18,849 bases of DNA, taken from assembly GCA_934489945.1 (NCBI GenBank), contig CAKSSY010000035.1, positions 1 to 18,849 on the forward strand, written 5' to 3'. The notes beneath the pieces were generated by a model, which was given only the letters and a program-made list of their open reading frames with translations, did no database searches and was not told the origin of the DNA. Positions 1 to 7,002 of this stretch are shown here, piece after piece. Both the position numbers and the translations under genes were made by a program. Numbering within the stretch: the first letter of the stretch is position 1; every line of letters begins with the position of its first letter. This DNA comes from an uncultured Eubacteriales bacterium (GTDB lineage: Bacteria > Bacillota > Clostridia > Oscillospirales > CAG-272).

Positions 1-533
1 GTGTAACAACATGGATGCCTACATACGTTTCCCATGCCTATAATCTCGGCACCTCGGTCTCAATTCTCACAAATGTGGTCCTGCCGTTTTTCAGCCTTGC
101 CTGCTACTCTTTGGCACTCGTCCTTTATCGCTCCAAACTGAAAAATCCGCTCACCTGCTCCTTTGCATTCTTCGGACTCGGTACCCTCACCTCCGCCCTT
201 TTGCGAATCACCGACGGAGCAAGCGTTTTTGTTTCGGTTCTGCTTGCCGCCCTCCTCACCGGAGCCATGCACGGCATCAACCTGATGCTGACTTGTATGG
301 TGCCGCCTGCCTATCGGAATACCGGCAGGATTTCCACGGTTTCGGGAATTTTGAACTCCGCCGCCTATGTCGGAAGTGCGATATCACAATACGGGATCGC
401 GGCAATCTCGGAGAATTTCGGCTGGAATACAACCCTCCTTTGCTGGTGTGCCATTGCCTTGATTGGAACTCTGCTCTGTGCCGTTGCTATTCGACCGTGG
501 CGAAACCTCATGAACAGAAACATCATAAAATAA
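1..533 (+). CDS. MFS-type transporter, C-terminal part (5' end outside window)
   Basis: The frame is open from the left edge (an in-frame ATG at 15 is probably internal) and ends with TAA at 531-533. About 176 residues are visible. They form roughly five hydrophobic helices separated by short loops, with a cytoplasmic-type basic loop (MVPPAYRNTGRISTVSG) before the last pair of helices and a basic tail (RPWRNLMNRN). This is the pattern of the C-terminal half of a major facilitator superfamily permease, and the loop and the following AAYVGSAISQYGIA helix resemble sugar-phosphate/organic-anion type members (inference). No substrate can be assigned from this half. It is followed within a few bases by a strong bidirectional terminator, so it is the last gene of its transcript. 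The fragment could belong to any 12-TM MFS subfamily. Confidence 0.75.
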   Translation, partial: VTTWMPTYVSHAYNLGTSVSILTNVVLPFFSLACYSLALVLYRSKLKNPLTCSFAFFGLGTLTSALLRITDGASVFVSVLLAALLTGAMHGINLMLTCMVPPAYRNTGRISTVSGILNSAAYVGSAISQYGIAAISENFGWNTTLLCWCAIALIGTLLCAVAIRPWRNLMNRNIIK

Positions 534-535
534 AT

Positions 536-572
536 AACGGGATGTAAAAACTCAATGTTTTTACATCCCGTT
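536..572. terminator. bidirectional rho-independent terminator
   Basis: A perfect 15-bp stem pairs 536-550 with 558-572 around a 7-nt loop (CTCAATG). It is followed by TTTTCGTCTTT on the plus strand and by a T-rich tract on the minus strand (read through 535-525). It lies between the stop codons of two convergent genes (533 and 585), so it can end both transcripts. Confidence 0.9.
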
Positions 573-584
573 TTCGTCTTTATC

Positions 585-1634
585 TTATTCAGCAAACGAA
601 ATGACCTGATTCTTCTCTACAGACGCAAAGGCAGCTTCAATCACGCGCAAGACACGAAGCATTTCGGCATGCGTGACGATCTGTTCCTCTTTTCCCTCAA
701 TTGCCGCACAGAAATTGCGGTAATAATCGTGAACATCCGACACGGGACGCTCCATATCATAGCTCTTTGTAGTAATTTCGTCTCTGGGAGCCATGGTTTT
801 GGTCAAACCCGCAGCCGTCTGGACAGGAATCACGTCACTCTCGTGCCATGCTGTACATTCAACCACGTGGCAGGGTTCCCGCCAATCGGGAATCAATCCC
901 GTCCCCTTCATACCCTGAATGTAGAATCTCGGCATAGCAATGAAATTGTATGTACCGACCTCCACATAGGCACGGGCACCGTTTTCAAAGCGGAGCGTCA
1001 ACTTGAAACCGTCATCCACCTCCTTGTTTGTAATGTGATCAAACTCACAGTACACACTTGTGATTTTCACCTCGTGGAACAGCATCAAAATTTGGTCAAT
1101 CAAATGTACGCCCCAGTCATAGAGCATTCCACCACCGTACTTTTTCAAACCGCGCCAGTCGCTCGGAATACCGCGCGACCCGTGAATCCGCGACTCAATA
1201 TTCAGAATATCACCAATTGAGCCTGTGCGGAACAACTCCTTCATAGCAAGATAATCCACGTCCCACCGACGGTTCTGATGAACCGAAAATTTTACATGGT
1301 TCCGTTCCGCCGCGGCAATCATGCGTTCAAGAGATGCCACCGAAAGCGTCACCGGCTTTTCCGAAATGACATTTTTTCCCGCATTCATGCAGGCAATTGC
1401 CACACTTTCATGTTCGTCATTCGGAATGGCAATGGTGCAAAGCTCAATCCTCGGATCGGCAAGCACCTCGTCAAGCGTGCGAAACGCCTTGATTCCTTTT
1501 TCTTCCGCCACGCGGTTGCGTTCTTCTTTAATATCGTGAATACCAATCAGTTCTACGACATCACTTTCCAAAGCGTGGTTCACGTGCCAACCGCCCATGC
1601 CGCCGTAACCGATTACACAAAGTCCGTGTTTCAT
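585..1634 (-). CDS. Gfo/Idh/MocA family NAD(P)-dependent oxidoreductase
   Basis: A 349-residue protein of normal family length. The N-terminal Rossmann domain has the dinucleotide loop GYGGMGG at residues 9-15. The family signature EKP is at 92-94 (Lys93 is the usual catalytic/binding lysine). The C-terminal alpha/beta substrate domain has the GGGMLYDWGVHLID segment at 168-180 with His177 and Asp180. Members oxidise or reduce sugars, inositols or related cyclic polyols with NAD(P); the substrate cannot be told here. The ATG at 1634 was chosen because AGAGGA lies 8 nt upstream and the Rossmann strand starts directly after it; an upstream in-frame start at 1667 would add 11 polar residues without a visible ribosome binding site. 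It is monocistronic, convergent with the MFS gene and divergent from the dehydratase gene. Confidence 0.9.
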   Translation of the reverse strand: MKHGLCVIGYGGMGGWHVNHALESDVVELIGIHDIKEERNRVAEEKGIKAFRTLDEVLADPRIELCTIAIPNDEHESVAIACMNAGKNVISEKPVTLSVASLERMIAAAERNHVKFSVHQNRRWDVDYLAMKELFRTGSIGDILNIESRIHGSRGIPSDWRGLKKYGGGMLYDWGVHLIDQILMLFHEVKITSVYCEFDHITNKEVDDGFKLTLRFENGARAYVEVGTYNFIAMPRFYIQGMKGTGLIPDWREPCHVVECTAWHESDVIPVQTAAGLTKTMAPRDEITTKSYDMERPVSDVHDYYRNFCAAIEGKEEQIVTHAEMLRVLRVIEAAFASVEKNQVISFAE

Positions 1635-1699
1635 ATTTTGGTTCCTCTTTTCCTGACACCGCAACAAAATTCGACAGCGGTGTTTTCTTTCTTCTTGTT

Positions 1700-1729
1700 A
1701 TTATAACCCAAACGACAAGACTCTGTCAA
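1700..1729 (-). promoter_or_regulatory. sigma-A-type promoter of the 585-1634 oxidoreductase
   Basis: On the minus strand the -35 TTGACA (1724-1729) and the -10 TATAAT (1700-1705) are separated by 18 bp. The start of transcription would be near 1693, giving a leader of about 60 nt before the ATG at 1634. Confidence 0.75.
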
Positions 1730-1789
1730 GGGCAATTTACAAATTTATACGAAAAAACCTCGGGACACTTGTCCATACAAACTTTTTTG

Positions 1790-1818
1790 TTGACAATCCC
1801 GCGGGAATATGATATGAT
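1790..1818 (+). promoter_or_regulatory. sigma-A-type promoter of the 1903-3816 dehydratase
   Basis: TTGACA at 1790-1795, a 17-bp spacer, and TATGAT at 1813-1818. The spacer holds a perfect 10-bp palindrome, TCCCGCGGGA (1797-1806), which is a possible operator. The predicted leader is about 78 nt and includes an A/T-rich inverted repeat (GTTTTTTT at 1839-1846 with AAAAAAAC at 1853-1860). Confidence 0.75.
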
Positions 1819-1902
1819 TGTAATGATGACTCACTCCTGTTTTTTTGCGTTCAAAAAAACTTTATTTTGTAATAAAAAATCTTTATGAAAAGGAAATCCG
1901 AT

Positions 1903-3816
1903 ATGTTTCATTTTATCGAAAAACTCAAATTTCGAAAATACATACTCCTGCTCATTGACTTCGCGTCCTCTGCGGTAATTGCTACTCTGTATTATCTTCT
2001 GATCGGCAGCGGAAATATCCGATATGCCGGTCTTTTATCACTGCTCGGAACCGTTTATCTCGTGCGGATCCTTTTTGGCGTGTACCGTCAGGTCGTGCGT
2101 TACGCCACAGCGGGAAGCTACCTGCGCCTCATCTTCTCTGATGCGACGGGAGCTTTGTGTTATACCGCCGTCTCTCATTTTTTTCTGCCGGATTCCTTCC
2201 ATTTGAATCTCTGGCAAACAATCGCCATTATCGCATCCGGCTGTTTGTTCTCTCTCATAGAACGGTTTGCTTACCAATACCTGTATCGCAAGGCGGGTCT
2301 GACAGTATCGTTGAAAGGTGGAGACTCCCCCCTCCAGAAAAAAGAAAAAATCGCAATTCTCGGTGCCGGAAGTATCGGTTTTTATCTTGCCGGAGAATTG
2401 ACAACCAATAAGGAATCTCCCTATCTCCCCTGCTGTTTTGTAGACAATGATAAAGAAAAGATCGGACAGACACTCAACGGTATCCGTGTCTATTCCGAGG
2501 AAAACGCTCCCGAAATTCTGCGAAAACTCGGCATTGCCTGCGTGGTGGTTGCCATTCCGTATCTCTCCCACGCCAGACGACGCGAGCTGTATGATAACTA
2601 TACCCACGAGGGCTTCAAAGTCATGATTTACGAGCTTCCGCTCGTGGAAAGTAAAGACGGATTTGCCACCGAGTACGATGTCAGTAAAAAGCCTATCGTG
2701 CGTGACTTCAAGATTGAGGATCTCTTGTTCCGTGATCCCATTCGGATCAATAACGCCAAAACAAGTGCCTACTATCGCGACAAAACCATTCTGATTACAG
2801 GCGGAGGCGGTTCAATCGGCAGTGAAATCTGCCGTCAGCTTGCCGGCTACCAGCCAAAGAAACTCATCATTCTCGACATTTACGAAAATAACGCCTATGA
2901 TATTCAACAGGAACTACGCCTGAAATACGGCAAATCCCTCGACCTTGAAGTGGAAATCGCATCAGTGCGCGAGGAGGGGCGCGTGGAGGAAGTCATGCGT
3001 ACTTATCGTCCCGACATCGTTGTTCACGCTGCCGCGCATAAGCATGTTCCGCTGATGGAACACAACTGTGCCGAGGCAATCAAAAACAATGTGTTCGGCA
3101 CCCTTCACGTAGCAAGTGCCGCTGAGAAGTACGGCGTAAAAAAGTTCATCATGATCTCCACCGACAAGGCAGTCAACCCGACCAATGTCATGGGCGCGTC
3201 CAAGCGGATGTGTGAAATGATCGTCCAGAGCCGCGAGGAAAGCCATACGGAATTTACAGCCGTCCGCTTTGGCAATGTTCTCGGTTCCAACGGTTCGGTC
3301 ATTCCGCTGTTCAAACGTCAGATTGCAAGCGGAGGTCCCGTTACCATTACCGACTTCCGCATCATCCGCTATTTCATGACCATTCCGGAAGCGGCACAGC
3401 TTGTGCTGGAGGCAGGCTCCATGGCAAAAAACGGCGAACTGTATGTATTAGACATGGGAAAACCCGTCAAAATTCTCAAGCTCGCCGAGGATATGATCCG
3501 CCTGAGCGGATTTGAACCGTATAAAGATATTGCCATTCAGGAAATCGGATTGCGCGAAGGAGAGAAGCTCTATGAAGAGTTGCTCGTCAAAACCGAGGAA
3601 CTGGATAAAACCGAAAACAATATGATCTTTGTGGAGCGCGACCGCGGACTCTCACGTAAGGAGGTTACCGCCAAGCTCGAAATATTGGAAAAGGCTGTAA
3701 CGGACGGCACTCCCGATGCCGTCAAAACTGCAATGAAACAGGTCGTACCGACGTATCACGATCCTGCCGAGGTCAACCGTAAGGCAGCACAGGCGGCAGA
3801 AATGCAGATTGTCTGA
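1903..3816 (+). CDS. membrane-bound nucleotide-sugar 4,6-dehydratase (CapD/PglF/WbpM family)
   Basis: A 637-residue protein. Residues 11-122 hold about four transmembrane helices. A first Rossmann-like domain follows, with GAGSIG at 154-159. The catalytic extended-SDR domain starts at GGGGSIGSE (300-308). The STDK motif is at 419-422 and VMGASKR at 429-435, so the catalytic triad reads Ser-Met-Lys, with Met430 where most SDR enzymes have Tyr. That substitution is known for the UDP-GlcNAc 4,6-dehydratases PglF and WbpM, which begin synthesis of di- or trideoxy sugars for glycans at the inner membrane face. UDP-GlcNAc as substrate is inferred from the family. The ATG at 1903 is preferred: AAAGGA sits 8-9 nt upstream, whereas the in-frame ATG at 1885 has no ribosome binding site. 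No other glycan gene is adjacent, which is unusual for this family. Confidence 0.92.
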   Translation: MFHFIEKLKFRKYILLLIDFASSAVIATLYYLLIGSGNIRYAGLLSLLGTVYLVRILFGVYRQVVRYATAGSYLRLIFSDATGALCYTAVSHFFLPDSFHLNLWQTIAIIASGCLFSLIERFAYQYLYRKAGLTVSLKGGDSPLQKKEKIAILGAGSIGFYLAGELTTNKESPYLPCCFVDNDKEKIGQTLNGIRVYSEENAPEILRKLGIACVVVAIPYLSHARRRELYDNYTHEGFKVMIYELPLVESKDGFATEYDVSKKPIVRDFKIEDLLFRDPIRINNAKTSAYYRDKTILITGGGGSIGSEICRQLAGYQPKKLIILDIYENNAYDIQQELRLKYGKSLDLEVEIASVREEGRVEEVMRTYRPDIVVHAAAHKHVPLMEHNCAEAIKNNVFGTLHVASAAEKYGVKKFIMISTDKAVNPTNVMGASKRMCEMIVQSREESHTEFTAVRFGNVLGSNGSVIPLFKRQIASGGPVTITDFRIIRYFMTIPEAAQLVLEAGSMAKNGELYVLDMGKPVKILKLAEDMIRLSGFEPYKDIAIQEIGLREGEKLYEELLVKTEELDKTENNMIFVERDRGLSRKEVTAKLEILEKAVTDGTPDAVKTAMKQVVPTYHDPAEVNRKAAQAAEMQIV

Positions 3817-3953
3817 AAACCAAACGGGCTTTCCGCCCGACATATACTTTGCATCGGAAAACATTTCTCAAAAAGATTCCGGCGGATACATCATCGGAGA
3901 ACGCCGAAAAAGGATACTGTCAAAATCCCTCCGCATCAATCGACAGAAAACGC

Positions 3954-3981
3954 GAACATTTTACAACCCTCCTCATAAAAT
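3954..3981 (+). promoter_or_regulatory. possible sigma-E-like promoter for the microprotein gene
   Basis: GAACATT at 3954-3960 and CATAAAAT at 3974-3981 are separated by 13 bp. This resembles the mother-cell sigma-E consensus known from Bacillus (ATATT-type -35 and CATACAAT-type -10 with about 14 bp between). An alternative sigma-A reading of the same stretch is TTTACA (3960-3965), 16 bp, GATAAT (3982-3987). Neither reading is strong. Confidence 0.3.
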
Positions 3982-4019
3982 GATAATGAGAACGGCAAAC
4001 AGCCGTTCCCGGAATCATT
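3979..4019 (+). other. leader hairpin just upstream of the microprotein ribosome binding site
   Basis: GAACGGC (3990-3996) pairs perfectly with GCCGTTC (4002-4008) around AAACA. An outer AATGAT (3979-3984) can pair with ATCATT (4014-4019) across internal loops. The structure ends one base before the AGGAGGT at 4021-4027. It is not followed by a T-tract, so it is not a terminator; it could stabilise the mRNA or affect ribosome access. The rest of the 217-bp gap after the dehydratase (3817-3978) shows only a weak 5-bp hairpin at 3825-3839. Confidence 0.45.
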
Positions 4020-4033
4020 CAGGAGGTAACATT

Positions 4034-4126
4034 ATGAATAACTGTCTTTGCAATCTGTTCGACGATAACATTGTCTGGCTCATCATTATCGCTCTCCTGA
4101 TTCTCTGCTGCTGCTGCGGCGGTTAA
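4034..4126 (+). CDS. 30-residue Cys-rich single-span membrane microprotein
   Basis: The gene has an ideal ribosome binding site, AGGAGGT (4021-4027), 6 nt before ATG, and ends with TAA. The product starts with a short polar segment containing a Cys-x-Cys pair (residues 4 and 6) and two Asp. One hydrophobic helix follows (about residues 13-24, IVWLIIIALLIL), then the C-terminus CCCCGG. A membrane-inserted peptide with a tetra-Cys end is the direct reading. From memory and unverified, Clostridia genomes carry many small proteins of this shape, some labelled as chorion-class high-cysteine proteins, with no known function. Metal binding, disulfide cross-linking or lipid modification of the Cys cluster are all possible. 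It stands alone between the dehydratase gene and hisS and has a GC-rich hairpin downstream. The perfect ribosome binding site and the unlikely residue composition argue that it is real. Confidence 0.8.
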   Translation: MNNCLCNLFDDNIVWLIIIALLILCCCCGG

Positions 4127-4134
4127 GAAGGACC

Positions 4135-4162
4135 TGCGCCCGGGGAAAAGTCCCCGGGCGCA
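4135..4162 (+). terminator. GC-rich hairpin after the microprotein gene
   Basis: A perfect 12-bp stem pairs 4135-4146 with 4151-4162 around an AAAG tetraloop. It starts 9 nt after the microprotein stop codon. Only a short TTTT (from 4168) follows, so termination may be partial. It separates the microprotein from the hisS promoter 30 nt downstream. Confidence 0.7.
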
Positions 4163-4191
4163 AAGCATTTTCGGGAAATCGGGAAAAACCG

Positions 4192-4220
4192 TAGACAAAA
4201 GACGGGAAATATGGTACAAT
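4192..4220 (+). promoter_or_regulatory. sigma-A-type promoter of the hisS operon
   Basis: TAGACA at 4192-4197, a 17-bp spacer and TACAAT at 4215-4220. The leader to the ATG at 4253 would be only about 25 nt, so there is no room for a T-box riboswitch, which often controls aminoacyl-tRNA synthetase genes in Firmicutes. Confidence 0.75.
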
Positions 4221-4252
4221 AATGTGAATATTAAAATACAGAAGGTAAAAAA

Positions 4253-5554
4253 ATGAGTAACGAAAAACTTTCCACTCAACCCTATAAGGGAACACGGGAC
4301 TTCTATCCCGAGGAAATGAAACGCCGTAACTGGTTCTTCGGTAAGATGCGTCAAAGCCTTGAACGCGCGTCTTTTGAGGAATACAACGCCCCCATGCTGG
4401 AATCCCTTGACCTGTATATCGCCAAAAGCGGCGAGGAACTGGCACGGGAACAGACTTACAACTTCGTTGACCGAGGAGGCAGAATGCTTGCCATCCGCCC
4501 CGAAATGACCCCATCGGTGGCACGTATGGTTGCGGCAAAGGCGGGCGAGCTGAATTACCCGCTGAAATGGTTCTCTATCCCGAATATGTACCGCTACGAA
4601 CGTCCACAGCGCGGCAGACTCCGCGAATTCTGGCAACTCAACGTCGACATTTTCGGATGCGACTCCTACGAGGCGGATTTTGACGTCATCGAAAGTGCCA
4701 TCGCCATGTTGCGCGAGTTCGGTGCCGATGAGACCATGTTCAAAGTTCATATCAATAACCGCCGTTTCTTTAACGATGTCATCGCCGCCATTGCCGAGAC
4801 CGATACCGAGGGTGCAAAACGTATTTCCAAGGTCGTCGATCGTCGCAACAAGGTAACAAGAGAGGCATATGAAAAGGATTTGACCGATCTTGGTCTCGAT
4901 GCCGATAAGATCATGCGTCTTGATACGCTTTATAATATGAACGTCCGCGAAGCAACCGCCCTCTGCCCCGATTCGCTCGGGTCGGGAGAACTGCTCTCAC
5001 TCTTTGATTTGCTGGAAAAAACCGGACTTGCCCCCTTCTGCGTCTTTGATTTCGGCATTGTACGCGGGCTTGACTACTATACCGGCACTGTCTTTGAAGT
5101 CTTTGATGAGGCACCGGAAAATAACCGCGCCATGTTCGGTGGCGGACGTTACGACAATCTCGTCGGACTGTTCGTCAAGAATACAAAAATCTCGGGAGTG
5201 GGCTACGGCATGGGTGACGTGACACTCGAAAACTTTCTCTTCACCCATCATCTCATCCCCGATCTTTATGCCACAGGAACCAAGGTTTTGGTGACTCGCT
5301 TTGAGGATGTTCCTTACGAAAAATACGTTGCACTTGCCGCCGCTCTGCGTTCTGCAGGAAATCAGGCGATGGTCTATCTCGGCAATAAGAAATTCGGAAA
5401 ACAGATCGACTATGCTGTCCGCGAACGCTGTTCGCACGTCGCCATTCTCGGTGCCGCCGAGATTGGGGCAGGTATTGTCAAGATCAAGAATCTCGAAACC
5501 AGAGAGGAAAATGAAGTGCCGAATGACAAACTCTGCGAATTCTTCAGAAAATGA
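4253..5554 (+). CDS. hisS: histidine--tRNA ligase
   Basis: This class II aminoacyl-tRNA synthetase charges tRNA-His with histidine using ATP in the cytoplasm. The protein has 433 residues, normal for bacterial HisRS. Residues 10-20 carry the family start PYKGTRDFYPEE. Motif 2 is at about 112-135 (YRYERPQRGRLREFWQ), the histidine-specific signature RGLDYYTG is at 271-278, and motif 3 GGGRYDNL is at 296-303. The C-terminal anticodon-binding domain covers about 330-433. GAAGGT lies 6 nt before the ATG. It is the first gene of a three-gene operon; the next gene begins inside its last codons. The aspS gene often found next to hisS in Firmicutes is absent. Confidence 0.97.
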   Translation: MSNEKLSTQPYKGTRDFYPEEMKRRNWFFGKMRQSLERASFEEYNAPMLESLDLYIAKSGEELAREQTYNFVDRGGRMLAIRPEMTPSVARMVAAKAGELNYPLKWFSIPNMYRYERPQRGRLREFWQLNVDIFGCDSYEADFDVIESAIAMLREFGADETMFKVHINNRRFFNDVIAAIAETDTEGAKRISKVVDRRNKVTREAYEKDLTDLGLDADKIMRLDTLYNMNVREATALCPDSLGSGELLSLFDLLEKTGLAPFCVFDFGIVRGLDYYTGTVFEVFDEAPENNRAMFGGGRYDNLVGLFVKNTKISGVGYGMGDVTLENFLFTHHLIPDLYATGTKVLVTRFEDVPYEKYVALAAALRSAGNQAMVYLGNKKFGKQIDYAVRERCSHVAILGAAEIGAGIVKIKNLETREENEVPNDKLCEFFRK

Positions 5555-6056
5555 TTTTGCCCTTTGGCAGGAGTGTTTTGGCGACGATGAAGAAACGGTG
5601 AAAATCTTCGGCTCCATCCCCGACATTCAGCATTTGCATTTCGTGTCGAACGGACAAACGGTCGGCATGGCACACATTGTGCCTGTCAGTATGGACAACC
5701 TCCGGGGCGGCTACCTTTACGGCATCGGTGTAAAGAAGGAGTATCGCGGACGCGGAATATGCCGTGCTCTGTTGGAAGCGGCGGAACACACAAACTGTGA
5801 TTTCCTCTGTCTGATTCCCGCCAATGAAGAACTTGCCGAGACCTATCGTCGTTACGGCTATGTCAAACGCATCGTCCGCTATGGCTACCCGCACCGCATG
5901 GATGCCTGTGCGCTCACATGCGATTCGGAAGCATTTCTTGCTTATGCCAATACCGATGTCAGCACTTTCGGACAAAAATACGGGTTGATGAAATTTCTCG
6001 CGCCGCATAAAACGGCGAGACAGGTATATTTTGAATCGCCGATGGGCGAAGCCTGA
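5511..6056 (+). CDS. GNAT family N-acetyltransferase
   Basis: GNAT enzymes move an acetyl group from acetyl-CoA to an amine on a small molecule or protein. The product has 181 residues. Its acetyl-CoA loop (motif A) is seen in GIGVKKEYRGRGICRALLEAA, quoted here as the core EYRGRGICRALL, which fits the R/Q-x-x-G-x-G/A rule. A beta-strand with CLIPANEELAETYRRYGY follows, where the YRRYGY segment is typical of motif B. The ATG at 5511 was chosen because AGAGG lies 3 nt before it; ATG at 5523 is an alternative that removes four residues but has no well-placed ribosome binding site. Both starts lie inside the 3' end of hisS, so translation is probably coupled to it. The substrate is unknown. Confidence 0.85.
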   Translation: MKCRMTNSANSSENDFALWQECFGDDEETVKIFGSIPDIQHLHFVSNGQTVGMAHIVPVSMDNLRGGYLYGIGVKKEYRGRGICRALLEAAEHTNCDFLCLIPANEELAETYRRYGYVKRIVRYGYPHRMDACALTCDSEAFLAYANTDVSTFGQKYGLMKFLAPHKTARQVYFESPMGEA

Positions 6057-6090
6057 AAAAGCGGAAAATAGCTGTAAAAAGGAGAAAAGT

Positions 6091-6627
6091 ATGATTTATC
6101 TGTTTTTGGCAAATGGATTTGAGGAAATCGAAGCTCTCACGCCGGTGGATATCCTCCGACGTGCCGGAAAAGAAGTCACAACAGTCGGAATCGGTGGCAG
6201 AACCGTAATCGGCGCACACGGGATTCCCGTCACGGCAGATATTGCCGATGCCGAATTCCGGGACAACGCTCCCGAAATGATTATTCTGCCCGGCGGAATG
6301 CCCGGCACAAAAAATCTCGATGCCTCCGAGACAGTGGAAAAAGCACTGTCTTCCGCACTGGCGACGGGAAGTTATATTGCGGCAATTTGTGCGGCACCGA
6401 CCATTTTGGGCAAACGCGGACTGCTTAACGGCAAACACGCCGTCTGCTTTCCCGGCATGGAAAAAGAACTGCATGGTGCCCTTCTTTCGGCAGACCGTGT
6501 CGTACGGGACGGAAACTATATTACCGCTGCCGGGATGGGCGTGGCTCTTCCCTTTTCGCTGGCACTTGTGGAAGCCCTTTGTGGAAAATCCTGTGCCGAC
6601 AGTTTGAAATTGTCCGTTGTGGGATAA
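6091..6627 (+). CDS. DJ-1/PfpI family protein (YajL/ThiJ-like)
   Basis: A 178-residue protein of typical length for the DJ-1 branch of the class I glutamine-amidotransferase-like fold. The N-terminal strand and Glu pair read LANGFEEIEAL (residues 6-16). The PGGMPGT loop is at 67-73. The nucleophile elbow AAICAAP has Cys100, and HAVCFPG at 116-122 supplies the conserved region after it. Relatives act as glyoxal/protein deglycases, chaperones or redox sensors; which role applies here cannot be seen. GGAGA lies 6 nt upstream of the ATG, and the start matches the family N-terminus. It is 34 nt downstream of the GNAT gene and is the last gene of the hisS operon. Confidence 0.92.
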   Translation: MIYLFLANGFEEIEALTPVDILRRAGKEVTTVGIGGRTVIGAHGIPVTADIADAEFRDNAPEMIILPGGMPGTKNLDASETVEKALSSALATGSYIAAICAAPTILGKRGLLNGKHAVCFPGMEKELHGALLSADRVVRDGNYITAAGMGVALPFSLALVEALCGKSCADSLKLSVVG

Positions 6628-6951
6628 GAAAAGCGAAGAAGGAAAATGGTGCCTCCCCCCCTCGGAAAGAGACCTCCTCTGTACACCCCTTCCTTGCCCC
6701 AAGATTTTGAATAAATTTCACGGCAAGACTGCAATAAACGTTTTCGCGCCACTTTTTGAAAAAAGTGGCGCGTTCTCTTATCGGTGATTCTTTTTCCTTA
6801 ACGTTTCCTTGCGCCTCCAGCGTCAAAGAAAAAGCGACAAAGCTGTCCCAAGCAAAACGGCAGGAATGAGAAAAATTCTTTGCACCGATTTCCTAAAAAG
6901 CGGTGCGTCTCTTCGCAAAAAAACGGAGAAAAAAGTACGTTATAACAAAAA
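6628..6951. other. gene-free stretch between the DJ-1 gene and tRNA-Glu
   Basis: No credible gene is visible. The first 80 bases are pyrimidine-rich (CCTCCCCCCCTC near 6653-6664, then CCTCCTCTGTACACCCC). The middle holds the operon terminator at 6745-6772. A small inverted repeat, GCACCG (6882-6887) with CGGTGC (6901-6906), has no T-tract. Open frames here have no ribosome binding sites and low-complexity basic translations. Confidence 0.6.
6745..6772 (+). terminator. probable terminator of the hisS-GNAT-DJ-1 operon
   Basis: A perfect 12-bp stem pairs 6745-6756 with 6761-6772 around TGAA, followed by TTCTCTT. It lies about 118 nt after the DJ-1 stop codon. The T-tract is imperfect, so the strength is uncertain. 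Confidence 0.55.
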
Positions 6952-6997
6952 AACAAATCCGAACTGTTTTGCAAATCGAAAGCAGTTCGGATTTGTT
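6952..6997 (-). terminator. rho-independent terminator of tRNA-Glu
   Basis: A perfect 15-bp stem pairs 6983-6997 with 6952-6966 and can extend inward by four more pairs. On the minus strand it is followed at once by a run of T (GTTTTTTTGTT). It starts 5 nt after the encoded CCA end of the tRNA. Confidence 0.9.
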
Positions 6998-7002
6998 ACG
7001 TT

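Noticed and set aside
555..1220. 221-residue plus-strand open frame
   Set aside because: Antisense to the first Gfo/Idh/MocA gene, with no ribosome binding site, and it begins inside the terminator hairpin.
4221..4252. T-box riboswitch upstream of hisS
   Set aside because: The leader from the predicted start to the ATG is only about 25 nt, far too short for a T-box.
6882..6906. Hairpin GCACCG/CGGTGC as a terminator
   Set aside because: Only 6 bp of stem with a 13-nt loop and no T-tract on either strand.
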